7,093 nt of DNA from Candidatus Stahliibacteriota bacterium CG08_land_8_20_14_0_20_40_26 (GTDB taxonomy: Bacteria; Hydrothermota; UBA3073). Every line of letters starts with the position of its first letter. The stretch's first letter is position 1. This document shows, piece by piece, positions 1 through 5,519 of this stretch. The notes beneath the pieces were generated by a model that did no database searches, had not been told where the DNA came from, and saw only the letters and a list, made by a program, of their open reading frames with translations. Where the stretch lies: contig PEYP01000096.1 in the NCBI GenBank assembly GCA_002774315.1, forward strand, positions 1-7,093. Reading direction: 5' to 3'. A program made the position numbers and the translations under genes.

Positions 1-1
1 G

Positions 2-931
2 TTTCTTGGAAAGAGTGATTTGAAAGTTACAAAGATTGGTTTGGGAACGTGGCAGTTTGGTTCTGAATTTTGGGGATGGGGAAGGGATTTTGGAGAACAG
101 GATGCTGTAGAGACTATAAAGATTAGCTTAGAAAAAGGCATTAACTGGATAGATACTGCAGAAGTTTATGGAAATGGTTTTTCAGAAGAATTGATAGGTA
201 AGATTCTGGGAGAAAAAAGAAAGGATGTAATAATTGTCACAAAGGTATCTGGTTCCCATGCAAAATATCAAGATGTCATCGCCGCATGTGAAGGAAGTTT
301 AAAAAGACTAAGAACCAATTATATTGATTTATATCAATTTCACTGGCCCGCCCTTTATATACCTGTTGAAGAAACTATGAGAGCCATGGAAGAACTGGTA
401 AACCGGGGAAAGATTAGATATATCGGAGTATCAAATTTCCCTGTTCCACTCATAAAGGAAGCTCAAAAAGCATTGAAAAAATATTTCATTGTTTCAAATC
501 AAGTTAGGTATAACCTTGTCTCGAGAGAAATCGATAAAGAAATTCTTCCCTATTGTTTATCCAGTAATATATCAATTATAGCTTACAGCCCTATCGCACA
601 AGGTTTATTAACGGGCAAGTACACACATAATAAGAAGCCCGATGATTCTTTACGAAAAGACGCCCCCCTTTTTAGGGAACCAAATTATTCTCAGATAATT
701 AAATTTGTTGAACTCCTTACGGATTTTGCAGAAAAAATTGGCAAAAAACCCACGCAGGTAGCTCTTAGATGGCTAATAGAGAAAAAGGGAGTTGTTGCAA
801 TTCCTGGAGCAAAGAATAAAAAACAGGCTGAAGAAAATGTATCTGCAATGGGCTGGAAATTAGATGAAGAAATTTTAAAAAAACTTGATGAGGAAAGCAA
901 AAAGATTAAAATAACCTACATTAATGAATAA
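2..931 (+). CDS. Aldo/keto reductase, 5' end cut by window edge
   Basis: NAD(P)H-dependent aldo/keto reductase with a TIM-barrel fold, presumably cytosolic; the substrate cannot be told from sequence. Counting residues from the TTG at base 20, the family tetrad is complete: Asp45 and Tyr50 (DTAEVYG), Lys75 (VTKVSG) and His108 (QFHWP). GVSNF (136-140), NQVRYN (160-165), YSPIAQGLLTGK (189-200) and the nucleotide-binding IPGAKN (261-266) follow in the usual order. The frame stays open leftwards from base 20 to base 2 and reads FLGKSD before LKVTKIGLGTW. Family members typically begin with a few residues followed by LGKS(D/G)LKV, so the TTG at 20 is an internal Leu codon and the true start lies a few codons outside the window. 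The C-terminus is normal. The next gene is about 160 bases away and shows no functional link. Confidence 0.93.
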   Translation, partial: FLGKSDLKVTKIGLGTWQFGSEFWGWGRDFGEQDAVETIKISLEKGINWIDTAEVYGNGFSEELIGKILGEKRKDVIIVTKVSGSHAKYQDVIAACEGSLKRLRTNYIDLYQFHWPALYIPVEETMRAMEELVNRGKIRYIGVSNFPVPLIKEAQKALKKYFIVSNQVRYNLVSREIDKEILPYCLSSNISIIAYSPIAQGLLTGKYTHNKKPDDSLRKDAPLFREPNYSQIIKFVELLTDFAEKIGKKPTQVALRWLIEKKGVVAIPGAKNKKQAEENVSAMGWKLDEEILKKLDEESKKIKITYINE

Positions 932-1017
932 ATGAAAAGTACTATTAGTGCCATACTATAGGAAAAAGGATAAAGTAAAAAGACAGGGGTCTGAATTTAC
1001 ACTCTGTGAAAATCTCT

Positions 1018-1035
1018 ACCTGTCGGTAGACAGGT
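1018..1035. repeat. Perfect 7-bp hairpin in asnA leader
   Basis: ACCTGTC (1018-1024), loop GGTA, GACAGGT (1029-1035). It lies in the gap between the aldo/keto reductase gene and asnA, with no T-run after it, so it is not a canonical intrinsic terminator. A second hairpin follows 12 bases later. It is probably a dispersed palindromic repeat, but only one copy is seen in this window. Confidence 0.6.
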
Positions 1036-1047
1036 GTGATTATCCCT

Positions 1048-1066
1048 ACCCCGCCAAAGGCGGGGT
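1048..1066. repeat. GC-rich 8-bp hairpin just before asnA
   Basis: ACCCCGCC (1048-1055), loop AAA, GGCGGGGT (1059-1066). It resembles the CCCGCTAAAGCGGG hairpin at 5322-5335 in having a GC arm around an A-rich loop, which suggests one family of dispersed palindromes. It ends one base before a possible GTG start at 1067. Any ribosome site for that GTG would be locked in the stem, which favours the ATG at 1091 as the asnA start. Confidence 0.6.
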
Positions 1067-1090
1067 GTGGTTAATGCATATTCTTGGATT

Positions 1091-2164
1091 ATGAAAACAC
1101 AGAGCCTCAAAAAAATAACTTTTTCTAACGGAAGACTAACCCTTCCTGAAGGATACAAATCATACTTAAATCTAAGAGAAACAGAAGAAGCAATAAAATA
1201 CATCAAAGATTTTTTCCAAACAAATTTAGCTAAAGAATTGAACCTAACAAGAGTTTCTGCCCCAATTGTCGTGCTAAGTAGAACAGGCATTAATGATACT
1301 CTAACAGGTGTAGAGAAACCTATAAGCTTTAATGTAACGAATATGAACGAAAAAGCCGAGATTGTACAATCCCTGGCTAAATGGAAAAGGATAGCTCTTG
1401 CTGATTATTGCTTTAAGTATGGGGAAGGTCTCTACACTGATATGAACGCCATAAGACCTGATGAAAGTTTAGATAATTTACATTCAATCTATGTTGATCA
1501 GTGGGATTGGGAGAGAGTTATAGAAAAAGAGGAAAGAAATTTAGGACTTCTTAAATATATAGTAAGAAAAATCTATAAAATCATAAAAGAGACAGAAAAA
1601 GTAGTATGTCAAACATATGAACAAATTTCAAGCCCGGTCCTTCCAGATGAGATTTACTTCATTCATAGCGAAGACTTAGAAGAAAAATACCCAAACCTCT
1701 CGCCGCAAGAACGGGAAGACGCCATCTGCCGAGAAAAGGGAGCAGTGTTTATAATTGGGATAGGAGCAAAATTAAAAAATGGCAAGCCCCATGATGAAAG
1801 GGCAGCAGATTACGATGACTGGTCAACGGAAACCGAGGAAGGTAAAAGAGGACTTAATGGTGATATACTTGTTTGGTATCCTCTAATTAATTGCGCAATG
1901 GAACTTTCTTCAATGGGAATAAGAGTAGATAAAAAATCTTTATTGAAACAATTGAAAATTAAGGGGGAACTTGATAAGGTAAATTTATATTTCCACCAAA
2001 GACTATTACGAGGAGAACTTCCTTTAACAATTGGTGGTGGGATAGGACAGTCCAGGTTGTGTATGTTCTTTTTAAGGAAAGCCCATATAGGCGAAATTCA
2101 ATCAAGTATTTGGCTCGATGAAATGAAAAAAATTTGCAAGGATAACAATATTTTTTTACTTTAA
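1091..2164 (+). CDS. asnA: Aspartate--ammonia ligase (asparagine synthetase A)
   Basis: Makes asparagine from aspartate, free ammonia and ATP through an aspartyl-AMP intermediate. It belongs to the class II aminoacyl-tRNA synthetase-like fold and is cytosolic. The match to E. coli AsnA runs over nearly the full length: SLAKWKR, GEGLYT, (L/I)RPDE, YVDQWDWERV, DYDDWSTE, LNGDILVW, ELSSMGIRVD and the C-terminal TIGGGIGQSRL. From the ATG at 1091 the catalytic residues equivalent to E. coli Asp46, Arg100 and Gln116 are Asp69, Arg122 and Gln137. The protein is 357 residues against about 330 in E. coli; the extra length is an N-terminal stretch before the conserved region. The frame can be opened 8 codons earlier with a GTG at 1067, but that codon abuts a stable hairpin. 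Neither start has a convincing Shine-Dalgarno. It stands alone, with no obvious operon partner. Confidence 0.93.
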   Translation: MKTQSLKKITFSNGRLTLPEGYKSYLNLRETEEAIKYIKDFFQTNLAKELNLTRVSAPIVVLSRTGINDTLTGVEKPISFNVTNMNEKAEIVQSLAKWKRIALADYCFKYGEGLYTDMNAIRPDESLDNLHSIYVDQWDWERVIEKEERNLGLLKYIVRKIYKIIKETEKVVCQTYEQISSPVLPDEIYFIHSEDLEEKYPNLSPQEREDAICREKGAVFIIGIGAKLKNGKPHDERAADYDDWSTETEEGKRGLNGDILVWYPLINCAMELSSMGIRVDKKSLLKQLKIKGELDKVNLYFHQRLLRGELPLTIGGGIGQSRLCMFFLRKAHIGEIQSSIWLDEMKKICKDNNIFLL

Positions 2165-2224
2165 ATAGAGGACTACAGATTACAAACTGAAGGCACACAA
2201 CATCTCGGTTCAATAACAATAAGA

Positions 2225-2264
2225 CTCAATGACCCAATGACTTTAAGACATAATAACTCTAAGA
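2225..2264. repeat. Degenerate octamer tandem array, about 5 units
   Basis: Consecutive 8-mers read CTCAATGA, CCCAATGA, CTTTAAGA, CATAATAA and CTCTAAGA. Units 1 and 2 are close to CYYAATGA, and the later ones are decayed. The same unit type (CCTAATGA, CTTAATTA, CCTAAATA) occurs at 3025-3048 on the other side of the DUF6506-like gene. Confidence 0.55.
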
Positions 2265-2433
2265 TTTAACGGCAATATCAGCTTCTTCCCACTCCTTTCA
2301 CGGGTAGATTTTTTTAAACATCGAAATTCAAAGACTACAGAAATTTAGGTGTATTTAGTGCTAAGGACTTAGAAAATTAAAAAATATTTTAAATCAAAAT
2401 CACACCTGTCTCCATTATGGCGATGTATCCAGA

Positions 2434-2462
2434 TTGTCGGATATAAATAAGTTAAGTAAAAT
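2434..2462 (+). promoter_or_regulatory. Candidate sigma-70-type promoter for the DUF6506-like gene
   Basis: TTGTCG (2434-2439, 4 of 6 to TTGACA), a 17-base spacer, then TAAAAT (2457-2462, 5 of 6 to TATAAT). Transcription would begin near 2469, giving a leader of about 40 bases that includes the strong ribosome site at 2494. This is consensus matching only, in AT-rich DNA where chance hits are common. Confidence 0.4.
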
Positions 2463-2493
2463 ATCCAAGAACTGACCATATAAAAATTACGAT

Positions 2494-2503
2494 AGGAGGT
2501 GAT
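2494..2503 (+). promoter_or_regulatory. Strong Shine-Dalgarno that decides the start at 2508
   Basis: AGGAGGTGAT is a near-complete match to the 16S 3' end complement. It lies 8 bases (counted from the AGGAGG core) before ATG 2508. The earlier in-frame GTG (2499) and ATG (2502) overlap or touch this site and are too close to be used. Confidence 0.8.
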
Positions 2504-2507
2504 GGAT

Positions 2508-2930
2508 ATGGCATTTAAAGTGGTTTTTCTTGCGCATACCCCCGATGCAGAGCCAGAGAAGCACAACTGTGTGATTGAAACATCCAAGTACAAACTCTTC
2601 ACAGTACTGGTCAAGGACCAAAATCAAGCAGTTGAAGTGTGTAAAAAACTTGTCAAAGAAGAGGGTATCCACTCAATTCTTCTTTGCCCGGGATTTACAC
2701 ATAGAGATGTTGCGGAGATATCGGAAGCGGTTGGAGAGAAAGTTGCTGTTGCAGTAGCCAGAGGAGATGGTCCAGGTAGTAGGATTTCAATGGAAGTAAT
2801 AAAAAAGGAGGAGATGAAAATGAGCGCGAAAAGGAAAAGAGATAAAGTGAAAAAAGCGGTTAAAAGAAAACCAAAATTATCCATAAAAGAAAAAAGGAAG
2901 TTAAGAAGAGAAAAACACAAAGAGGAATGA
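2508..2930 (+). CDS. DUF6506-like protein with Lys/Arg-rich C-terminal tail
   Basis: Function unknown. From ATG 2508 the protein is 140 residues. Residues 1 to about 101 form a small alpha/beta domain: strand FKVVFLAHT, then DAEPEKH, a second strand (LFTVLV), a helix (QAVEVCKKLV), GIHSILLCPGFTHRDVAEISEAVG, and KVAVAVARGDGPGSR. This pattern recalls the roughly 100-residue DUF6506 family; the assignment is from memory of that family's appearance. The domain is followed by about 36 residues that are mostly Lys, Arg and Glu with no hydrophobic core, which might bind nucleic acid or ribosomes. No signal peptide or membrane segment is visible. The tail carries its own Shine-Dalgarno and ATG (see 2820). 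The start is set by the AGGAGGTGAT at 2494. Repeat arrays flank the gene on both sides, and the methyltransferase gene begins 133 bases after its stop. Confidence 0.75.
   Translation: MAFKVVFLAHTPDAEPEKHNCVIETSKYKLFTVLVKDQNQAVEVCKKLVKEEGIHSILLCPGFTHRDVAEISEAVGEKVAVAVARGDGPGSRISMEVIKKEEMKMSAKRKRDKVKKAVKRKPKLSIKEKRKLRREKHKEE
2820..2930 (+). CDS. Possible internal start giving a 36-residue basic protein
   Basis: Inside the DUF6506-like gene and in the same frame, GGAGG (2807-2811) lies exactly 8 bases before ATG 2820. Starting there would yield a 36-residue protein beginning MSAKRKRDK, with more than half of its residues Lys or Arg. The join matches the expected end of the DUF6506 domain. Either the tail was once a separate small gene whose upstream stop was lost, or the gene yields two products. 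The alternative is that a Lys-Glu-rich coding stretch (AAG GAG GAG) mimics a ribosome site by chance, which is common. Confidence 0.35.
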   Translation: MSAKRKRDKVKKAVKRKPKLSIKEKRKLRREKHKEE

Positions 2931-3048
2931 ATAAGGATAAAGACGGAAGACTGAAGAGAGAAGAGAGAAGAGAGAAGAGCGTATGGCGTAAGGCATAAGG
3001 AGTGAACACTATAATGACTAATGACCTAATGACTTAATTACCTAAATA
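2931..3048. repeat. Heptamer-to-octamer mosaic tandem array
   Basis: Straight after the DUF6506-like stop, the DNA reads in 7-base units: ATAAGGA, TAAAGAC, GGAAGAC, TGAAGAG, AGAAGAG three times (2959-2979), CGTATGG, CGTAAGG, CATAAGG, AGTGAAC, ACTATAA, TGACTAA. It then passes into 8-base units TGACCTAA, TGACTTAA and TTACCTAA (3022-3045). Neighbouring units resemble each other more than distant ones, as if different heptamers had expanded in turn. It fills nearly the whole gap to the methyltransferase gene and shows no coding potential. Confidence 0.7.
3010..3015 (+). promoter_or_regulatory. Perfect -10 box candidate upstream of the MttB-family gene
   Basis: TATAAT at 3010-3015, about 50 bases before the ATG at 3064, would start transcription near 3022. 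There is no recognisable -35 box at the right distance (CGTAAG at 2987-2992) and no extended TG. The hexamer falls inside the tandem array and could be a by-product of it. Confidence 0.3.
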
Positions 3049-3063
3049 GAAGAGGGTTTTGTA

Positions 3064-4521
3064 ATGAGACCTGTTGTTAAATTTTTAGAAGACGAGCTTA
3101 TAGAAAGGATAATTTCAGAAGCAAGGGACATCCTCTGCAAACTGGGCGTGGAGATACACAATAAAGACATTCTTTCTATGCTGAGAGATTATGGTGCAAA
3201 GGTGGAACCGAATAAATATCATGTATTTCTTACAGAAGATATTATAGACAGAGCATTAAAAACTGCTCCTGGCTCATTTAATCTCTATGATGTGCTCGGT
3301 TACGAAACCCATAACTTTTCAGGATTCAATGTCTATTTTACACCGGGTTCTACCGCACTAAACATCCTGGACTATGAAACGGAAAAAATACGCAGACCCA
3401 CAACAACGGATTATATAAATTATACAAAAGTTGTAAGTAGGCTTGAAAACATTGCTTCCCAGAGTACAGCATTCATACCAGCCGATGTAACTGAAAAAAT
3501 TTCTGACAGTTATCGCCTTTATCTAAGTCTTCTCTATTGTGAAAAGCCTGTTGTCACTGGATCTTTTACCATTCAGGCGTTTAATATAATGAAAGACCTT
3601 CAGCTTGTAGTACGTGGAACAAAAGAGGAATTAGCGAAAAAACCTCTTACAATATTTTCCTGTTGTCCGACTTCACCTCTAAAATGGAGCGATGTTACAT
3701 CGCAAAATGTGCTTGACTGTGCCCTCTATTCTATTCCAGTAGAATACATATCTATGCCTTTATCAGGATTTATGGCACCAGTCACACTGGTTGGAACACT
3801 GGTACAGCATACTGCAGAGACCTTAAGTGGACTGGTGATAAGCCAACTTACCAATCCAGGTACTCCAGTTCTGTATGGGGGTTCGCCTGCCATATTTGAT
3901 GTTCGCTATGAAACAACACCAACGGGGGCAGTAGAGACACAGATGATAGATTGTGCCTACAACGAAATTGGAAAGTACCTGGGCCTGCCAACTCAGGCCT
4001 ACATATCACTCAGCGATTCAAAGCAGTTTGATGCTCAGGCTGGACTTGAATCGTCTATGGGAGCAACCCTGGCTGCTCTCGCCGGCATAAATAATATATC
4101 TGGTCCGGGTATGCTCGATTTCGAAAGCTGTCAGAGCCTCGAAAAACTGGTTTTGGACAATGAAATCTGCGGAACGACCCTGCGCTTGATAAAAGGTATT
4201 GAGCCCAGAGAGGATTTTCCCTCACTTCCAAGATTCAAGGAACTTTTAAAGGAGAAGCATCTGCTGATATCAGAACATACACTTCGTTATCTCAGAGAAG
4301 AACATTACTTTCCAGGAGCAGTAATTGACCGCGCAAACAGAGCCAGATGGCTGGAAGAAGGTGGATTGACCCTTTGTGAACGGGCACACAGAGAAATAAA
4401 GAGAGTAATAAAGGAATATAAACCATCAAAACTTCCTGATGAGATAAAAGGGGAATTGACAAGACTTATGGAGGATGAGGCTCGTCGTTACGGGATGGAC
4501 AGCCTGCCTTCAAGGTTGTAG
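3064..4521 (+). CDS. MttB-family corrinoid methyltransferase, non-pyrrolysine type
   Basis: 485-residue member of the trimethylamine methyltransferase (MttB) superfamily, a cytosolic TIM-barrel enzyme that moves a methyl group from a methylated amine to Co(I) of a partner corrinoid protein. Recognisable family stretches are the N-terminal ILCKLGVEIHN (23-33), FTPGSTALNILD (92-103), SCCPTSPLKW (199-208), GTLVQHTAETLSG (244-256), VLYGGSPAIFD (269-279), SDSKQFDAQAGLES (317-330), GINNISGPGMLD (341-352) and LVLDNEI (362-368). There is no in-frame TAG before the final stop, so this is not the pyrrolysine enzyme for trimethylamine. Characterised homologues of that kind act on quaternary amines (glycine betaine, proline betaine, carnitine, gamma-butyrobetaine). 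Which substrate applies here is unknown. AGAGGG at 3051 is a modest ribosome site 7 bases before the ATG. The last codons (S-R-L) and the TAG stop lie inside a dispersed palindromic repeat. The corrinoid partner is encoded 1.07 kb downstream. Confidence 0.92.
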   Translation: MRPVVKFLEDELIERIISEARDILCKLGVEIHNKDILSMLRDYGAKVEPNKYHVFLTEDIIDRALKTAPGSFNLYDVLGYETHNFSGFNVYFTPGSTALNILDYETEKIRRPTTTDYINYTKVVSRLENIASQSTAFIPADVTEKISDSYRLYLSLLYCEKPVVTGSFTIQAFNIMKDLQLVVRGTKEELAKKPLTIFSCCPTSPLKWSDVTSQNVLDCALYSIPVEYISMPLSGFMAPVTLVGTLVQHTAETLSGLVISQLTNPGTPVLYGGSPAIFDVRYETTPTGAVETQMIDCAYNEIGKYLGLPTQAYISLSDSKQFDAQAGLESSMGATLAALAGINNISGPGMLDFESCQSLEKLVLDNEICGTTLRLIKGIEPREDFPSLPRFKELLKEKHLLISEHTLRYLREEHYFPGAVIDRANRARWLEEGGLTLCERAHREIKRVIKEYKPSKLPDEIKGELTRLMEDEARRYGMDSLPSRL

Positions 4522-4540
4522 GCACAAATTCAATTTGTGC
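4511..4540. repeat. Palindromic repeat copy overlapping the MttB-family stop
   Basis: 30 bases exactly equal to the reverse complement of 5490-5519. Inside is a hairpin: GCACAAATT (4522-4530), C, AATTTGTGC (4532-4540), preceded by CAAGGTTGTAG. It contains the last three sense codons and the TAG of the methyltransferase gene. A following T-run is absent, so it is not a standard terminator. Confidence 0.85.
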
Positions 4541-4578
4541 AGAAGTAATTATGCCTTTATAGGAGTATCAAAAATATC

Positions 4579-5283
4579 ATGCGAGAGATAATCAACTTTC
4601 CAATACAAGATATAAAGACAGATGCAGATGCCATTTTAAAAAACCAGGGCATATCTCCTTGCACAGAACCTCCAGAAAAGATCAATGCGCTTCTTAATAT
4701 AGCAACAGACCTTTTCTACGAACTTTCCGCTCCTGTAGGTATCCTATCAGAGGTATCTATATCAGAATTTGAGGTTATCTACTGTGGAGAAGGACAAAAC
4801 GAAAAAACTACACCCGTTGATGAGATTTTTAGACAAGCAGCTAATTTAGCTCTTTTCGCCGTCACACTTGGCGAAGAAGTGAGTCAAAAGATAAATGAAC
4901 TCTTCAAATTAAATGAATTTGCCCTGGGAAGTATGTTAGATTCTGTTGCCTCTGAAGGAACCGAGAAGGCAGGTGACATTACTGAAAACCACTTTTTTAA
5001 ATACCTTATTAAAAATAAGAAAGCAACAACTTCAACAAGGGTAGTGAGATACAGTCCAGGTTATTGCGGATGGCATATAAGCGGACAGAAAAAACTTTTT
5101 GAATTTCTGCATCCAGAAGATATTGGCATCTCACTGGGAGATAGTTTTCTAATGCATCCACTGAAATCTATATCTGGCGTGGTGATTGCGGGACAGAAAG
5201 AGATTCACTACTTTAAAGACAATTTCCCGTTCTGTCATGAATGTACCAGACGCACCTGTCGTGAAAGAATTAAATCATTGTAA
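4579..5283 (+). CDS. Free-standing MetH-type cobalamin reactivation protein
   Basis: 234 residues related to the C-terminal AdoMet-binding activation domain of cobalamin-dependent methionine synthase. That domain reductively methylates inactive Co(II) back to methyl-Co(III). The best evidence is RYSPGYCGW (157-165), the counterpart of the Arg-x-x-x-Gly-Tyr motif that contacts AdoMet in MetH, followed by a short helix. MHPLKSISGVV (192-202) matches the conserved M-x-P-x-x-S-x-S-G region. The mid-section (residues 85-137) is the helical part usual in stand-alone versions. The C-terminus has FCHECTRRTC, with Cys219, Cys222 and Cys227, absent from E. coli MetH and suggestive of a metal or Fe-S site. 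The gene sits between the amine methyltransferase and the corrinoid protein, so the corrinoid protein is the likely client. Ribosome site: AGGAG at 4561, 13 bases before the ATG, which is long; no better start is visible. No RamA-type ATP-dependent activase is present in the window. Confidence 0.86.
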   Translation: MREIINFPIQDIKTDADAILKNQGISPCTEPPEKINALLNIATDLFYELSAPVGILSEVSISEFEVIYCGEGQNEKTTPVDEIFRQAANLALFAVTLGEEVSQKINELFKLNEFALGSMLDSVASEGTEKAGDITENHFFKYLIKNKKATTSTRVVRYSPGYCGWHISGQKKLFEFLHPEDIGISLGDSFLMHPLKSISGVVIAGQKEIHYFKDNFPFCHECTRRTCRERIKSL

Positions 5284-5320
5284 TGATTTGAGAAATTTTA
5301 ACAGTGATTGTAAGAGATTG

Positions 5321-5370
5321 TCCCGCTAAAGCGGGATCCCGTCTGAAAGCGGGAGAAGAGATTCTTTTTT
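5321..5370 (+). terminator. Possible attenuator or terminator: double GC hairpin then T-run
   Basis: TCCCGCT (5321-5327), AA, AGCGGGA (5330-5336) is directly followed by TCCCG (5337-5341), an 8-base loop and CGGGA (5350-5354). The centre (5332-5341) is itself a perfect palindrome, CGGGATCCCG, so alternative pairings exist. Six Ts follow at 5365-5370, 10 bases after the second stem, which is too far for a textbook intrinsic terminator. It may be a dispersed repeat related to the hairpin at 1048 rather than a terminator. Confidence 0.35.
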
Positions 5371-5439
5371 CTAAAAATATTTTTTATCTCTTATATTCTC
5401 TTCCAATCCCTGTTGTTAGACAATAAATTCAATATAGCA

Positions 5440-5519
5440 AAGCTTGTAGGCACGATTTTAAATCGTGCTCATGCGAATCCTACAGATTGGCACAAATTGA
5501 ATTTGTGCCTACAACCTTG
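5440..5519. repeat. Composite palindromic element of two opposed TTGTAGGCAC units
   Basis: The left unit is AAGCTTGTAGGCAC (5440-5453) with hairpin GCACGATTT / T / AAATCGTGC (5450-5468). The right unit, in inverse orientation, has hairpin GGCACAAATT / G / AATTTGTGCC (5489-5509) and then TACAACCTTG. The outer ends TTGTAGGCAC (5444-5453) and GTGCCTACAA (5505-5514) are perfect inverted repeats, so the whole can fold as one cruciform with inner arms. Bases 5490-5519 match 4511-4540 exactly in reverse. Confidence 0.8.

Larger units (their letters stand above)
2165..2493. other. Non-coding gap between asnA and the DUF6506-like gene
   Basis: About 330 bases with no credible gene on either strand. 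It holds an octamer array (2225-2264), a 9-base direct repeat GACTACAGA at 2171 and 2333, a T-run at 2309-2315 without a clear preceding stem, an AT-only stretch near 2375-2395, and a promoter candidate at 2434-2462. I see no tRNA or riboswitch-like fold. Confidence 0.6.

Noticed and set aside
20..22. TTG at 20 as the true start of the aldo/keto reductase
   Set aside because: The frame is open to base 2 and encodes FLGKSD, matching the usual family N-terminus upstream of this Leu codon. No ribosome site is placed for TTG.
981..1000. AGACAGGGGTCTGAATTTAC as a remnant of a REP-type transposable element
   Set aside because: The motif looks like sequence I associate with such elements, but there is no transposase fragment, no target duplication and only one copy here.
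1067..1090. GTG at 1067 as the asnA start
   Set aside because: It follows a stable hairpin by one base, has no ribosome site, and the 8 extra residues have no counterpart in E. coli AsnA. ATG 1091 is preferred.
997..1290. Minus-strand open frame of 97 codons across the asnA start
   Set aside because: It lies antisense to conserved asnA codons and hairpin repeats and has no recognisable domain. Other minus-strand frames (for example 2369-2614, 2624-2920, 5552-5872, 5876-6115) are rejected for the same reason.
2398..2410. 13-base inverse match to 1029-1041 (GACAGGTGTGATT)
   Set aside because: A match of this length is roughly expected by chance in a 7-kb AT-rich window, and the surrounding sequence does not match.
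2499..2507. GTG 2499 or ATG 2502 as the DUF6506-like start
   Set aside because: Both overlap or adjoin the AGGAGGTGAT ribosome site. ATG 2508 has the correct 8-base spacing.
4519..4548. Amber (TAG) end of the MttB-family gene as a pyrrolysine codon read through to TAA at 4546
   Set aside because: Read-through would add only 8 residues encoded by a palindromic repeat. Pyrrolysine in MttB lies inside the catalytic barrel, well before the C-terminus, so this TAG is simply the stop.
5440..5519. CRISPR array
   Set aside because: Units are inverted relative to each other, too few, with no regular spacers, and no cas gene is present.
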